64,000 nucleotides of DNA from NCBI RefSeq assembly GCF_000026145.1, contig NC_009445.1, positions 4,712,001 through 4,776,000 of the forward strand, written 5' to 3'. The translations under genes and the position numbers were made by a program. The notes beneath the pieces are model-generated. The model was given only the letters and a program-made list of their open reading frames with translations, was not told the origin of the DNA and searched no databases. This document shows positions 7,648-17,428 of this stretch, piece after piece. Position 1 is the first letter of the stretch, and every line of letters begins with the position of its first letter. This DNA is from Bradyrhizobium sp. ORS 278 (GTDB taxonomy: Bacteria > Pseudomonadota > Alphaproteobacteria > Rhizobiales > Xanthobacteraceae).

Positions 7648-7975
7648 TTAGAGGCGCAGCGTGACCGTCTTGCTCTCGGCGCTGCGCTGATCCGACAGCG
7701 TCACAGTGACACCGACTTTGAACACCGGCATTCGACGCAGGCTCTGCTCGATCCTCGCCTCGTCGAAACCGACGGTGGTGAAGACCCGCGCATCTGGACA
7801 GAACGTGATCTCCGTCCCTCGCCTCGGCGCGCCGTCCACGATCCCGGCATCGCCCGTGATGCGCAACGGCGCTTCGGAGCGACCCCGGCCAAAGCGCATC
7901 ACATGCTCCTTGCCATCGCGCCAGACGCGCACCTGCAGCCACTCCGACAGCGCATTGACGACAAACAGCCCGGCG
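7648..7975 (-). pseudogene. Truncated gyrB-like fragment
   Basis: The minus-strand frame reads ...LFVVNALSEWLQVRVWRDG, then KEHVMRFGRGRSEAPL, GTEITFCPDARVFTTVGF and a short end KVGVTVTLSDQRSAESK. This corresponds to an internal ~100-residue part of the DNA gyrase B ATPase/transducer region (compare the usual VVNALSEWLE..RVWRDGKEHVMRF). Both ends are missing. The conserved G-G-L-H-G-V-G-V-S loop before VVNALS is replaced by unrelated sequence, and an early stop follows. No ATPase could be made from it. It lies among repeats and is best read as a partial-duplication relic. Confidence 0.75.
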
Positions 7976-8149
7976 AGCAGACCAGGCCAGGATCGGCGCG
8001 TCATGATGACTTCGACAGCCGAGATGCCCTATTTGCGCAATTGGTGAAGGTCGTTCGCCGTCATCGGCCAGCCAGGCGGCAAGATTTTTGTTTCTTCTTT
8101 TCAGAATTCGTGCTATCTGCTCTCGTATCCTACCTCGCCATGAGGGGCG

Positions 8150-8500
8150 CATCGCGATCGTCACGAGCGTGAGGTGGGCTGCGGTGGGCGTGTCGGGGTG
8201 CAGCATGGCTTGGCCGCGCGGACGAACATCCCGATGCGCACGGTGAAGCCGTGTGGTCCTGGCCTCCCGATGCTGAGGCCAAGTCGGCGCTCGCGACGAG
8301 CGCGCTGATGACGGGGGCAAGAACGCCGGTCCCCGGGGAGAGCACGGAGTAAGCCGTAAAGCCATCGCGCAGGGAGGGCCGGATGTCCGGTCCGTACCTG
8401 TGGTTCTGCCGCGTGCTTTTTTGCTGCACGCGGACCATGGGTGCGACCCGCACCCGGCCTTCCCTGCGCCCTCTGTTCTCGATGAGGGTTTTAAGTGGCA
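8150..8500. repeat. Bradyrhizobium-type long dispersed repeat (non-coding)
   Basis: The minus-strand translation contains the phrases STRQNHRYGPDIRPSLRDGF and TAYSVLSPGTGVLAPVISA. I recognise these as the type produced by a dispersed non-coding repeat often mis-annotated as small ORFs in Bradyrhizobium. Codon use and composition are not gene-like, and the frame has no usable ribosome-binding site. Exact boundaries cannot be set from one copy. Between it and the gyrB fragment (7976-8150) nothing else is recognisable. Confidence 0.5.
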
Positions 8501-8581
8501 CAGCTCGGGCGCGGTGGCGCGGCGAGGATGAATGAGTTCGCCTCTGTGATGAATGGCACGGTGCGCGCGCACCCACAACCG

Positions 8582-8678
8582 TCATCGTCCGCGAAGGCGG
8601 AAGATCCAGTACGCCGCGGCGCCTCTGTGACCCGCGAAGTCTCTGGAATACTGGATCACCCGCCTTCGCGGGTGATGA
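8582..8678. repeat. Palindromic repeat (CGCGAAGGCGG / TACTGGATC type)
   Basis: Left arm TCATCGTCCGCGAAGGCGG...GATCCAGTA (8582-8611) and right arm TACTGGATCACCCGCCTTCG... (8649-8678) are inverse copies with a few mismatches, separated by a 37-base spacer. This is a third repeat class within 2 kb. The remaining ~140 bases before the pleD stop hold no feature I can name. Confidence 0.75.
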
Positions 8679-8817
8679 TAGCGGAGAGCTTCATACCTAT
8701 CCGTCCTTGGAGTCAGAGCGCCCCGCCCACGAGGCCCGGAATGGCACGATGGCAGACGCAGGGACGCACGGGCGGCAACTTGAGCCAGCGAAGGAGAGAG
8801 CGGAGCCGCCCTGCCCT

Positions 8818-10239
<1,422 letters not shown>

Positions 10240-10251
10240 TGCAGAAACTCC

Positions 10252-10617
10252 TCAGCCGATGAAACGTCGCACGGTTTCTATGAATTTTCCGACCGAAATC
10301 GGTTTAGAAAGATAGGCTTCGCAGCCACCCTCGCGGATGCGCTCCTCGTCGCCCTTCATCGCAAAAGCCGTCACCGCGACCACCGGGATCGCGCGCAAAT
10401 CCGGATCGTCCTTGATCCATTTCGTCACTTCCAGGCCGGAGACCTGCGGCAGCTGGATATCCATCAGAATGAGATCGGGCCGGGTCCGGCGCACGATGTC
10501 GAGCGCCTCCACGCCGCTGGACGTGCCGGACGTCTGGTACCCATGGGCTTCCAACAGATCGCGGAAGAGCTTCATGTTGAGCTCGTTGTCTTCCACGATC
10601 AGGACGGTCTTGCCCAT
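10252..10617 (-). CDS. divK: Single-domain response regulator DivK
   Basis: A 121-residue stand-alone receiver domain: [18 protein letters not shown], the acceptor Asp53 in [13 protein letters not shown], and KPISVGKF with the conserved Lys. The sequence and the immediate downstream pleD identify it as DivK, the essential cell-cycle regulator phosphorylated by DivJ/PleC that feeds into CtrA control. I chose MGKTV as start because it gives the normal DivK length; the open frame extends 21 codons upstream without receiver-like sequence. Confidence 0.93.
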   Translation of the reverse strand: MGKTVLIVEDNELNMKLFRDLLEAHGYQTSGTSSGVEALDIVRRTRPDLILMDIQLPQVSGLEVTKWIKDDPDLRAIPVVAVTAFAMKGDEERIREGGCEAYLSKPISVGKFIETVRRFIG

Positions 10618-10835
10618 CCGCCCCTCCGAATTACTGACACCCGACTGCCCTCCGGTGGACACCTGCCCACCGCTACCCATCTAATTCAAACTAGCCCCAG
10701 ATTCGTTCAAAGCCGTTAAGGCGGTATTCCATCTTCGACCGAGATGGTTTCCACTTGCTTGAACCCGCTCCGAAGACTCGGGCATGATGGCCTGCAAAGT
10801 AGAGACGACAAGTTAATGGAAAGGCAAATGCCCCG

Positions 10836-11135
10836 TTGAAAAAGCGTTCTCAAAATCCGCGCGAAGTCGCTGAAATCGTTGCCATTCAGGCCTTGTCTTT
10901 CCTGGCCGGGGAACCCGAGCGCATCGGCCGGTTCCTGGCCGAGACCGGGATCGGGCCGGAGACGCTGCGGACCTCGGCGGCCGACCCGAATTTCCTGGCC
11001 AGCGTGCTCGATTTCGTGCTGCGCGATGACGCGACGGTAAAGGCTTTTGCCGAAAGCTCCAAGTTACATCCGACCAATATCATGGCCGCAAGGCAGGTAT
11101 TGGGCGACCGGCAGTGGGAGCGCGACGTGCCGTGA
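10836..11135 (+). CDS. DUF3572 family protein
   Basis: A 99-residue, probably helical protein ([36 protein letters not shown]). This is the pattern of DUF3572, a small alphaproteobacterial family of unknown function. The start is a TTG preceded by GGAAAGG; the only nearby ATG codons open an eight-codon frame that stops at the TTGA overlap. The stop codon overlaps the GTG start of dinB (GTGA), so the two genes are translationally coupled. Its place between divK-pleD and dinB is typical for Rhizobiales. Confidence 0.8.
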   Translation: MKKRSQNPREVAEIVAIQALSFLAGEPERIGRFLAETGIGPETLRTSAADPNFLASVLDFVLRDDATVKAFAESSKLHPTNIMAARQVLGDRQWERDVP

Positions 11136-12439
11136 GCACGATGGCGCCAGAAGGAGGGACGCACGCGGTCAGCCGGCCGACCTGCTTCTGTCGCGACTGC
11201 CTGTCGGATCTCGCCTCCACGGCGCGCCGCTGCAGCGCCTGCGGCTCGCCGCGGCTGGTCCGCCATCGCTCCCTGCCCGGGCTCACCTTGGCCCATATCG
11301 ACTGCGACGCGTTCTATGCCACGGTCGAGAAGCGCGACAATCCAGAGGTCGCCGACCGTCCGGTCATCATCGGCGGCGGCAAGCGCGGCGTGGTCTCGGC
11401 GGCCTGCTACATCGCCCGCACCTATGGCGTGCGCTCGGCGATGCCGATGTTCAAGGCCCTGGAGCTGTGCCCCTCCGCGGTGGTGATACGGCCGGACATG
11501 GCGAAATACGTCCGGGTCGGCCGCGAGGTCCGGCAGGCGATGCAGGCGCTGACGCCGCTGGTCGAACCGCTGTCGATCGACGAGGCATTCCTCGACCTCT
11601 CCGGCACCGAGCGTGTCCACGGCATGATCCCGGCGAAAGTGTTGGCGCGCTTCGCCCGCGAGGTGGAGCAGATCATCGGCATCACGGTCTCTGTCGGGCT
11701 GTCCTGCAACAAGTTCCTTGCCAAAATCGCCTCCGATCTCGACAAGCCCCGCGGCTTCGCCGCGCTCGACCAGGACGAGGCCCGCGATATGCTTGCCGAC
11801 AAGCCGGTGGGCTTCATCTTCGGCGTCGGACCGGCCAGCCAGCAGCGGCTGGCGCAACACGGCTTTCGCCTCATCTCCGACCTGCAGCGCGCCGACGAGA
11901 TCGAGCTGATGAAGCAGTTCGGCGGTGAGGGCCGAAGGCTTTGGCGGCTGGCGCGCGGCCTCGACGATCGCAAGGTGGTGGCCGACCGCGGCGCCAAGAC
12001 GATCTCCAGCGAGACCACCTTCGACACCGACATCCGCGACTACGCGACCTTGGAGAAGCTGCTCTGGCGGCTGTCGGAGAAGGTCTCGGCGCGGCTGAAG
12101 GCGAGCCAGCTCGCCGGCTCGACCATCACGCTGAAGCTGAAGACATCAGATTTCCGCCAGCGCACCCGCTCGCAGTCGATCGCCGCGCCCACCCAGCTCG
12201 CCGGCAAGATCTTCGCCATCTGCAAGGAGATGCTGGCACGAGAGACCGATGGCACGGCGTTCCGCCTGATGGGCGCCGGCGTCAGCGCGCTGCGCCCGGG
12301 CTCGGAAGCCTCCGACACCGACATGCTCGACCGACGCTCAGCCTCCGCCGAGCGCGCGATGGATGCGCTACGCAAGAAATTCGGCCAGGCCGCGGTGATC
12401 CGCGGCATCGCCTATGGCGGGCCGGAGGAGACGGAATGA
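11132..12439 (+). CDS. dinB: DNA polymerase IV with N-terminal zinc ribbon
   Basis: About 435 residues. A four-cysteine zinc-ribbon-like extension comes first (CFCRDC ... CSACG, within the first 45 residues). The Y-family polymerase follows: [12 protein letters not shown] with the first catalytic Asp, the steric YxxR-type segment [24 protein letters not shown] with the catalytic Asp-Glu, then helix-hairpin-helix and little-finger regions. It performs error-prone translesion synthesis. The start is uncertain: GTG at 11132 (coupled to DUF3572) or ATG at 11141. No SOS (LexA) box is visible immediately upstream because the gene is coupled to its neighbour. Confidence 0.9.
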   Translation: MSTMAPEGGTHAVSRPTCFCRDCLSDLASTARRCSACGSPRLVRHRSLPGLTLAHIDCDAFYATVEKRDNPEVADRPVIIGGGKRGVVSAACYIARTYGVRSAMPMFKALELCPSAVVIRPDMAKYVRVGREVRQAMQALTPLVEPLSIDEAFLDLSGTERVHGMIPAKVLARFAREVEQIIGITVSVGLSCNKFLAKIASDLDKPRGFAALDQDEARDMLADKPVGFIFGVGPASQQRLAQHGFRLISDLQRADEIELMKQFGGEGRRLWRLARGLDDRKVVADRGAKTISSETTFDTDIRDYATLEKLLWRLSEKVSARLKASQLAGSTITLKLKTSDFRQRTRSQSIAAPTQLAGKIFAICKEMLARETDGTAFRLMGAGVSALRPGSEASDTDMLDRRSASAERAMDALRKKFGQAAVIRGIAYGGPEETE

Positions 12440-12447
12440 CGCCCGTC

Positions 12448-13308
12448 TCAGTTGCTGCAGGGCTTGTTGGAGTCCTTGCTGTCCTTGACGTCGAACTTGC
12501 CAAGCGCGCCTGCAATGACGAAGTCATTGTAGTCGAGCACGAGCGCGCGCGAGACGCCGTTCTCATACAGCTCGAACGACATCGCATAAACAGGCGTCTG
12601 CTCGCCCTCCGTCCGCTTGGCGTCGCGGTCGTAGTAGCTGACCGTGACCGGCCAGCGCGTCAGCGACTTCATCTCGTCATTGTCGGTCGAGGCGTCCGGC
12701 TTGGCCGGAGCCTTGTCGCCCGGCACCGCTGCGCCGATCACCGTGAGAGTGTTGTAGACCTTCTCGCCATTGTCGGAGCCGTCATACACCGACAGTTCGA
12801 GCAGCGACTTGCCCTCGCGGGCGGCCGCGATGATGCGCTGGATCTGCTCGGTCGGAAACACCGTCGAACCGTCGAGCGTGAAGGTTTTCGCCTCCGGCTG
12901 CTTCAGCTTCACCGTGATGTGGTCGCCGCTGCGCTCCGCGATGCCGTCCACCGGGCTGGAGGCCTGGTCGTTCATCCGCGAGTCGATCTTGAAGCGGTAG
13001 CTCTTGCCGGCGCCGTCCTCCCACGCCGTCGAGCGCAGGTCGCTGAGCGTGACCTTGCCTTCGCCGAGATCGAGCTCGGAGACCTGGCGGAAGTCCGAGG
13101 TGTAGCCGTTACAGGCATTGCCGGAGAAATTATAGAGAATGCGGCCGCGCGCGCTGTTCACCGGGCTCGATCCACGCGACTTCAGCAGGCTCAGCTCATA
13201 CAGCGCCTGGTGCGGCAGGAACGGCACTCCTGCCCCGGCCTGCGCCGGACCGAACGTGATCGCGGCAATCGCCAGCGCTCCCATCGACAGTCGAAACGAA
13301 TGAGCCAT
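12448..13308 (-). CDS. eipB: Cell-envelope integrity protein EipB (DUF1849)
   Basis: A 286-residue protein with a signal peptide (ending around AQAGAG), followed by the DUF1849 fold (LPHQALYELSLLKSRG ... GRILYNFSGNACNGYTSDFRQVSEL). Two conserved cysteines, one in NACNGY and one four residues from the end (KPCSN), match the disulfide pair of Brucella EipB, a periplasmic beta-spiral protein needed for envelope integrity. The start at 13308 is backed by GAGGAAAA; a longer frame upstream lacks signal character. It is convergent with dinB, eight bases apart. Confidence 0.85.
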   Translation of the reverse strand: MAHSFRLSMGALAIAAITFGPAQAGAGVPFLPHQALYELSLLKSRGSSPVNSARGRILYNFSGNACNGYTSDFRQVSELDLGEGKVTLSDLRSTAWEDGAGKSYRFKIDSRMNDQASSPVDGIAERSGDHITVKLKQPEAKTFTLDGSTVFPTEQIQRIIAAAREGKSLLELSVYDGSDNGEKVYNTLTVIGAAVPGDKAPAKPDASTDNDEMKSLTRWPVTVSYYDRDAKRTEGEQTPVYAMSFELYENGVSRALVLDYNDFVIAGALGKFDVKDSKDSNKPCSN

Positions 13309-13513
13309 GAGTTTTCCTCGGGGGACGTATCGATAAACCGTCACATTAAAGACCGCTGCATTACGTCGCAACTGCGGCTGTCTCACGGAAACGTGCGATC
13401 ACGGGGCCCAGTTAACGGCGGCGGCCGCTGCTTGCATGTCGCTGGCAACTGCGCCAAACAGGGCCGCGGTCCGGCACGGGCCCATTATTCACGCGACAGA
13501 TCGGGGATTTGCG

Positions 13514-13981
13514 ATGGCGGGTACGGTTGAACAGACTCTGGCGTCACAGGGCATCACGTTGCCGGCGCCGAAGGCTCCGGTGGCCAATTATGTCCCGTTC
13601 GTGCGCACCGGCAATCTGCTGTTCGTCTCGGGTCAGGTCTGCCTCGGCGGCGACGGCAAGCTGATCGCGGCGGGCAAGCTCGGCGGCGGCGTGTCGATCG
13701 AGGACGGCTATGCCGCGGCGAAGGGCTGCGGCATCAACCTGCTCGCCCAGGTCAAGGCGGCGGTCGGCGATCTCGACAAGGTGGTGCGCGTGGTGCGGCT
13801 CGGCGGCTTCGTCAATTCGGCCCCCGACTTCCTGGATGGACCGAAGGTGCTCAACGGCGCCTCGGACCTGATGGTCGCAGCGTTCGGCGACAAGGGCCGC
13901 CACGCCCGCACCACGGTCGGCGTCGCATCGCTGCCGTCGGATGCGGCAGTGGAAGTCGAAGGCGTGTTCGAGGTCGAGTGA
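13514..13981 (+). CDS. RidA/YjgF family protein
   Basis: A 155-residue protein with the RidA fold: PVANYVPFVRTGNLLFVSGQV near the N-terminus and VRLGGFVNSAPDF, HARTTVGVASLPSDAAVEVEGVFEV at the end. The segment HARTTVG carries the Arg that binds the substrate carboxylate in deaminating RidA proteins. RidA hydrolyses reactive enamine/imine intermediates from PLP enzymes and amino acid oxidases. It is about 20 residues longer than archetypal RidA, typical of the alphaproteobacterial subfamily with LPAPKAPVANY. The next gene (GDPD) starts 30 bases later. Confidence 0.87.
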   Translation: MAGTVEQTLASQGITLPAPKAPVANYVPFVRTGNLLFVSGQVCLGGDGKLIAAGKLGGGVSIEDGYAAAKGCGINLLAQVKAAVGDLDKVVRVVRLGGFVNSAPDFLDGPKVLNGASDLMVAAFGDKGRHARTTVGVASLPSDAAVEVEGVFEVE

Positions 13982-14011
13982 GATTGAATTGGACGAGAAT
14001 GGACGGGGCGA

Positions 14012-14764
14012 ATGCGCGCACCTGACTGGCTGACGGCCCGCCCCGTCGCCCATCGCGGCCTGCATGATGCGGCCAGCGGCATTATCGAGAACATGCCGGC
14101 CGCCGCGCGCGGCGCGATCGCCGGCAATTTCGCCATCGAATGCGACATCCAGCTCTCGGCCGATGGCGAGGCGATGGTGCATCACGACTACGAGCTCGGC
14201 CGCCTCACCGAGGGCTCGGGCCTCCTGATCGAGAAGACCGCGGCCGAGCTGAAGGCCGTGACGTTCAAGCAGACCGACGAGCGGATGATGACGCTCAAGG
14301 ACCTCTGCGACCTGATCGGCGGACGCGTGCCGCTGGTGGTCGAGGTCAAGAGCACCTTTCAGGGTGATCGTCGGCTGGTCCGAAGGATGGCCGAGGTGCT
14401 GTCGGCCTATTCCGGTCCGGCGGTTGGCATGTCGTTCGATCCGGACCTCGTGCACGCCATGCGCGAAACAATGCCGAATCTGACGCGCGGCATCGTCGCC
14501 CAACGCACCTATGAGGACGGCTACTGGGACAAGCTCACGCAAGCGCAGCGCGACAGCATGCTACATCTCAGGCACGGCCTGAGCACGCAGCCGCATTTCG
14601 TCGCCTATTGGGTGCAGCAGCTGCCGGCGCCCGCGCCCTGGGTCGCGCGCAATGTGTTCGGCTGTCCGCTGCTGACCTGGACCGTCCGCACGCCGGAGCA
14701 GCGCGCCACCGCCGCGCGTTACGCGGATCAGATGATCTTCGAAGGGTTTACGCCGGAGACGTGA
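14012..14764 (+). CDS. Glycerophosphodiester phosphodiesterase
   Basis: A 250-residue TIM-barrel GDPD protein: VAHRGLHD (catalytic His-Arg) at about 12-19, ENMPAAARGAI, ECDIQLSADGEAMVHHD with the metal-binding Glu/Asp and second His, and LVVEVKS further on. It would cleave glycerophosphodiesters to sn-glycerol-3-phosphate and an alcohol. There is no signal peptide, so it is cytoplasmic. It probably forms an operon with the preceding RidA and possibly the FemAB-like gene 113 bases downstream. Confidence 0.87.
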   Translation: MRAPDWLTARPVAHRGLHDAASGIIENMPAAARGAIAGNFAIECDIQLSADGEAMVHHDYELGRLTEGSGLLIEKTAAELKAVTFKQTDERMMTLKDLCDLIGGRVPLVVEVKSTFQGDRRLVRRMAEVLSAYSGPAVGMSFDPDLVHAMRETMPNLTRGIVAQRTYEDGYWDKLTQAQRDSMLHLRHGLSTQPHFVAYWVQQLPAPAPWVARNVFGCPLLTWTVRTPEQRATAARYADQMIFEGFTPET

Positions 14765-14877
14765 GGCGAGACTCGAGGCGGGCCTTGAAGTCGGTGCTGC
14801 GATGCACGATCTTGATCCCATAGCAATCCGGGCGGCTCGGCCGAACGTTCCAGAGTTGCCTTCTGTTCAGGGGTTCG

Positions 14878-16086
14878 ATGGCCTCACCTGAGATCACGCT
14901 CGAAGCCGTACCCGGGATCTCTGAAATCCCGGCCGCTGCCTGGGACGCCTGCGCCAATCCCGCCGGCCGCCTCGCCCCCGGCTCATCCGCCGGCTGCGGC
15001 CCCTCCTATAACCCGTTCGTCTCCCACGCCTTTTTGTCCGCCTGCGAAACCTCCGGCTCGGCGACGATCCGCACCGGCTGGGCGCCGCGGCATCTCGTGG
15101 CCAAGCTGGGCGAGGAAATCCTGGGCGTCGTGCCCTGCTATCTGAAGTCGCACTCGCAGGGCGAATACGTCTTCGACCGCGGCTGGGCTGACGCCTATGA
15201 GCGCGCCGGAGGCCGCTACTATCCGAAGCTGCAGGTCTCCGTGCCCTTCACGCCGGCGACCGGGCCGCGGCTGCTGATCCGTTCCGACCAGGACCGGGAG
15301 ATGATCGGCAACGCGCTGGCGCAGGGCCTGAAGGCGCTGTGCGGGATCAGCGAGGCGTCCTCGGTGCACGTGACCTTCGCCCGCCAGGCCGAGTGGGAGC
15401 TGCTCGCCGCACAGGGTTTCCTGCAGCGCACCGACCAGCAGTTCCACTGGCACAACCAGGGTTTTTCCAGCTTCGACGATTTCCTGGCGACGATGAACTC
15501 GCGCCACCGCAAATCGATCAAGCGCGAGCGGCGCGATGCGCTGAACGCCGGCATCACCATCCATTGGCTGACCGGCAAGGACATCACCGAGGACGCGTGG
15601 GACGCGTTCTTCGACTTCTACATGGACACCGGCTCGCGCAAATGGGGCCGGCCCTATCTTAGCCGCAAGTTCTTCTCGCTGATCGGCCAGAGCATGGCTG
15701 ACGACGTGCTGCTGGTGATGGCCAAGCGCGACGGCCGATGGATCGCCGGCGCCATCAACTTCATCGGCTCGGACACGCTGTTCGGCCGCAACTGGGGCGC
15801 CATCGAGCACCACCCGTTCCTGCATTTCGAGGTCTGCTACTACCAGGCGATCGACTTCGCGATCCAGCACAAGCTGGCCGTCGTCGAGGCCGGCGCGCAG
15901 GGCGAGCACAAGATCGTGCGCGGCTACCTGCCGCAGACCACCTACTCCGCGCACCACATCGCCGACCGCGGCCTGCGCCGCGCCATCGACGACTACCTCA
16001 AGCGCGAGCGCGCCTTTGTCGAGCAGGCCGGCCGCGAGCTCGCCGAATCCGGCCCGTTCCGCAAGGACCTGGACGAGCAATCTTGA
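14878..16086 (+). CDS. FemAB/GNAT-like protein (DUF482, PF04339 type)
   Basis: A 402-residue protein. It matches the 'peptidogalycan biosynthesis' family by the segments NPFVSHAFLSACE, PRHLVAKLGEEILGVVPCYLKSHSQGEYVFD, MNSRHRKSIKRERRDA and the C-terminal KIVRGYLPQTTYSAHHI. These are two fused GNAT-like halves related to FemX aminoacyltransferases. No enzymatic reaction has been established for most members. The ATG at 14878 is the only good start. It sits in a run of plus-strand housekeeping genes and is followed by the HIT gene. Confidence 0.8.
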   Translation: MASPEITLEAVPGISEIPAAAWDACANPAGRLAPGSSAGCGPSYNPFVSHAFLSACETSGSATIRTGWAPRHLVAKLGEEILGVVPCYLKSHSQGEYVFDRGWADAYERAGGRYYPKLQVSVPFTPATGPRLLIRSDQDREMIGNALAQGLKALCGISEASSVHVTFARQAEWELLAAQGFLQRTDQQFHWHNQGFSSFDDFLATMNSRHRKSIKRERRDALNAGITIHWLTGKDITEDAWDAFFDFYMDTGSRKWGRPYLSRKFFSLIGQSMADDVLLVMAKRDGRWIAGAINFIGSDTLFGRNWGAIEHHPFLHFEVCYYQAIDFAIQHKLAVVEAGAQGEHKIVRGYLPQTTYSAHHIADRGLRRAIDDYLKRERAFVEQAGRELAESGPFRKDLDEQS

Positions 16087-16146
16087 CCGGCGGCACGAGG
16101 CAATGAAAGTAAGGCGCCTGACGAGGAACCGCTGAAGGATTTGCCG

Positions 16147-16572
16147 ATGACCGCCTACGATCCCCAAAACCCGTTCGCGAAGATCCTGCGCGGTGAATTC
16201 CCCTGCGTGAAGGTGTATGAGAACGACCACGTGCTGGCCTTCCTCGACATCATGCCGCGCGTCCCCGGCCACACGCTGGTCATCCCGAAGGCTCCGGCCC
16301 GCAACATCCTCGACATCACCGAGGAAGACTACCTCCATGTCGGCCGCGCCGTGCGCACGATCGCCCGCGCCGCCAAGACGGCGTTCGCCGCCGACGGCAT
16401 CACGGTGCAGCAGTTCAACGAGCATGCCGGCGGGCAGATGGTGTTCCACCTCCACGTCCACATCATGCCGCGCCACAATGGCGACAGCCTGCTGCCGCCG
16501 GCCAGCCGCAAGGAGGACCCGAAGGTGCTGGAAGAGAACGCCGCGAAGCTGATCGCGGCGCTCAAGGGCTGA
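16147..16572 (+). CDS. HIT family hydrolase
   Basis: A 141-residue histidine-triad protein: NPFAKILRGEFPC, VYENDHVLAFLDIMPRVPGHTLVIPK, QQFNEHAGGQMVFHLHVHIMPR with the HxHxHxx catalytic triad. Such proteins are nucleotide hydrolases or AMP-lysine phosphoramidases. A TTG six bases upstream is in frame, but the ATG at 16147 gives the usual N-terminus. It is convergent with nadC, seven bases between stops. Confidence 0.9.
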   Translation: MTAYDPQNPFAKILRGEFPCVKVYENDHVLAFLDIMPRVPGHTLVIPKAPARNILDITEEDYLHVGRAVRTIARAAKTAFAADGITVQQFNEHAGGQMVFHLHVHIMPRHNGDSLLPPASRKEDPKVLEENAAKLIAALKG

Positions 16573-16579
16573 TCACGGC

Positions 16580-17428
16580 TCACGCATCGTCGAGCCCGAT
16601 GTCCAGCGCGGCCGAGGAATGCGTGATCCAGCCGACCGAGATCAGGTCGACACCCGCCGCCGCGATCGCCGGCGCGGTGTCGACGGTGATCCGGCCCGAG
16701 GCCTCGGTGATCGCCTTGCCGCGGGCCATGCCGACGGCGCGTTCGAGCTCTGGCGGCGTCATGTTGTCGAGCAGGACCGCATCGACGCCCAGCTTCAGCG
16801 CCTGCTCGAGCTGCGCGAGATTGTCCACCTCGACCTCGATCTTCACGAGATGGCCGGCATGAGCCTTGGCCCTGGTGATCGCCGCCGCGATGCCGCCGGC
16901 AATCGCGATATGGTTGTCCTTGATCAGGACCGCATCATCCAGCCCGAACCGATGATTGCCGCCCCCACCCGCGCGCACCGCATATTTCTCCAGCGCGCGC
17001 AGCCCCGGCGTCGTCTTGCGCGTGCACACGATCTGCGCCCGCGTGCCCTTCACGGCCGCGACCAGCGAGGCCGTCGCGGAGGCGACGCCGCTGAGGTGGC
17101 AGAGGAAGTTCAGCGCGACGCGCTCGCCGGTCAGCAGCGCCCGCGCCGGGCCGTTGATCGTGGCGATCACATCGCCGGCCGCGACGACGCTGCCGTCGCC
17201 GCGGATCGTCTCCATGCGAACCTCGGGCGAGACCGTCTGAAAGGCGCAGCGCGCGACGTCGAGGCCGGCGATCACGCCGGGCTGGCGCGCCCGCAACTGC
17301 AGGGCAGCGCGCTGCCCGGCGGGCACGATCGCATCGGTGGTGATGTCGCCGGCGCGGCCGAGATCCTCCAGCAGCGCCGCACGGAGCAGTGGCTCGTAGA
17401 GCAAGGGAAAGAGTGGATTGAGGCTCAT
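16580..17428 (-). CDS. nadC: Nicotinate-nucleotide pyrophosphorylase (carboxylating)
   Basis: A 282-residue enzyme that joins quinolinate and PRPP to give nicotinate mononucleotide, CO2 and PPi. Visible motifs are EDLGRAGDITTDAIVP, GERVALNFLCHLSGVAS, CTRKTTPGLRALEKYAV with substrate-binding Arg/Lys, GGGGNHRFGLDDAVLIKDNH and EVDNLAQLEQAL. The start codon overlaps the nadB stop (ATGA), and an internal AGGAG precedes it. It is the last gene of the nadABC operon. Confidence 0.95.
   Translation of the reverse strand: MSLNPLFPLLYEPLLRAALLEDLGRAGDITTDAIVPAGQRAALQLRARQPGVIAGLDVARCAFQTVSPEVRMETIRGDGSVVAAGDVIATINGPARALLTGERVALNFLCHLSGVASATASLVAAVKGTRAQIVCTRKTTPGLRALEKYAVRAGGGGNHRFGLDDAVLIKDNHIAIAGGIAAAITRAKAHAGHLVKIEVEVDNLAQLEQALKLGVDAVLLDNMTPPELERAVGMARGKAITEASGRITVDTAPAIAAAGVDLISVGWITHSSAALDIGLDDA

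Noticed and set aside
8130..8585. Minus-strand frame of 151 codons as a gene
   Set aside because: The translation is Arg/Ser/Ala rich with phrases typical of a dispersed Bradyrhizobium repeat; no ribosome-binding site or known domain.
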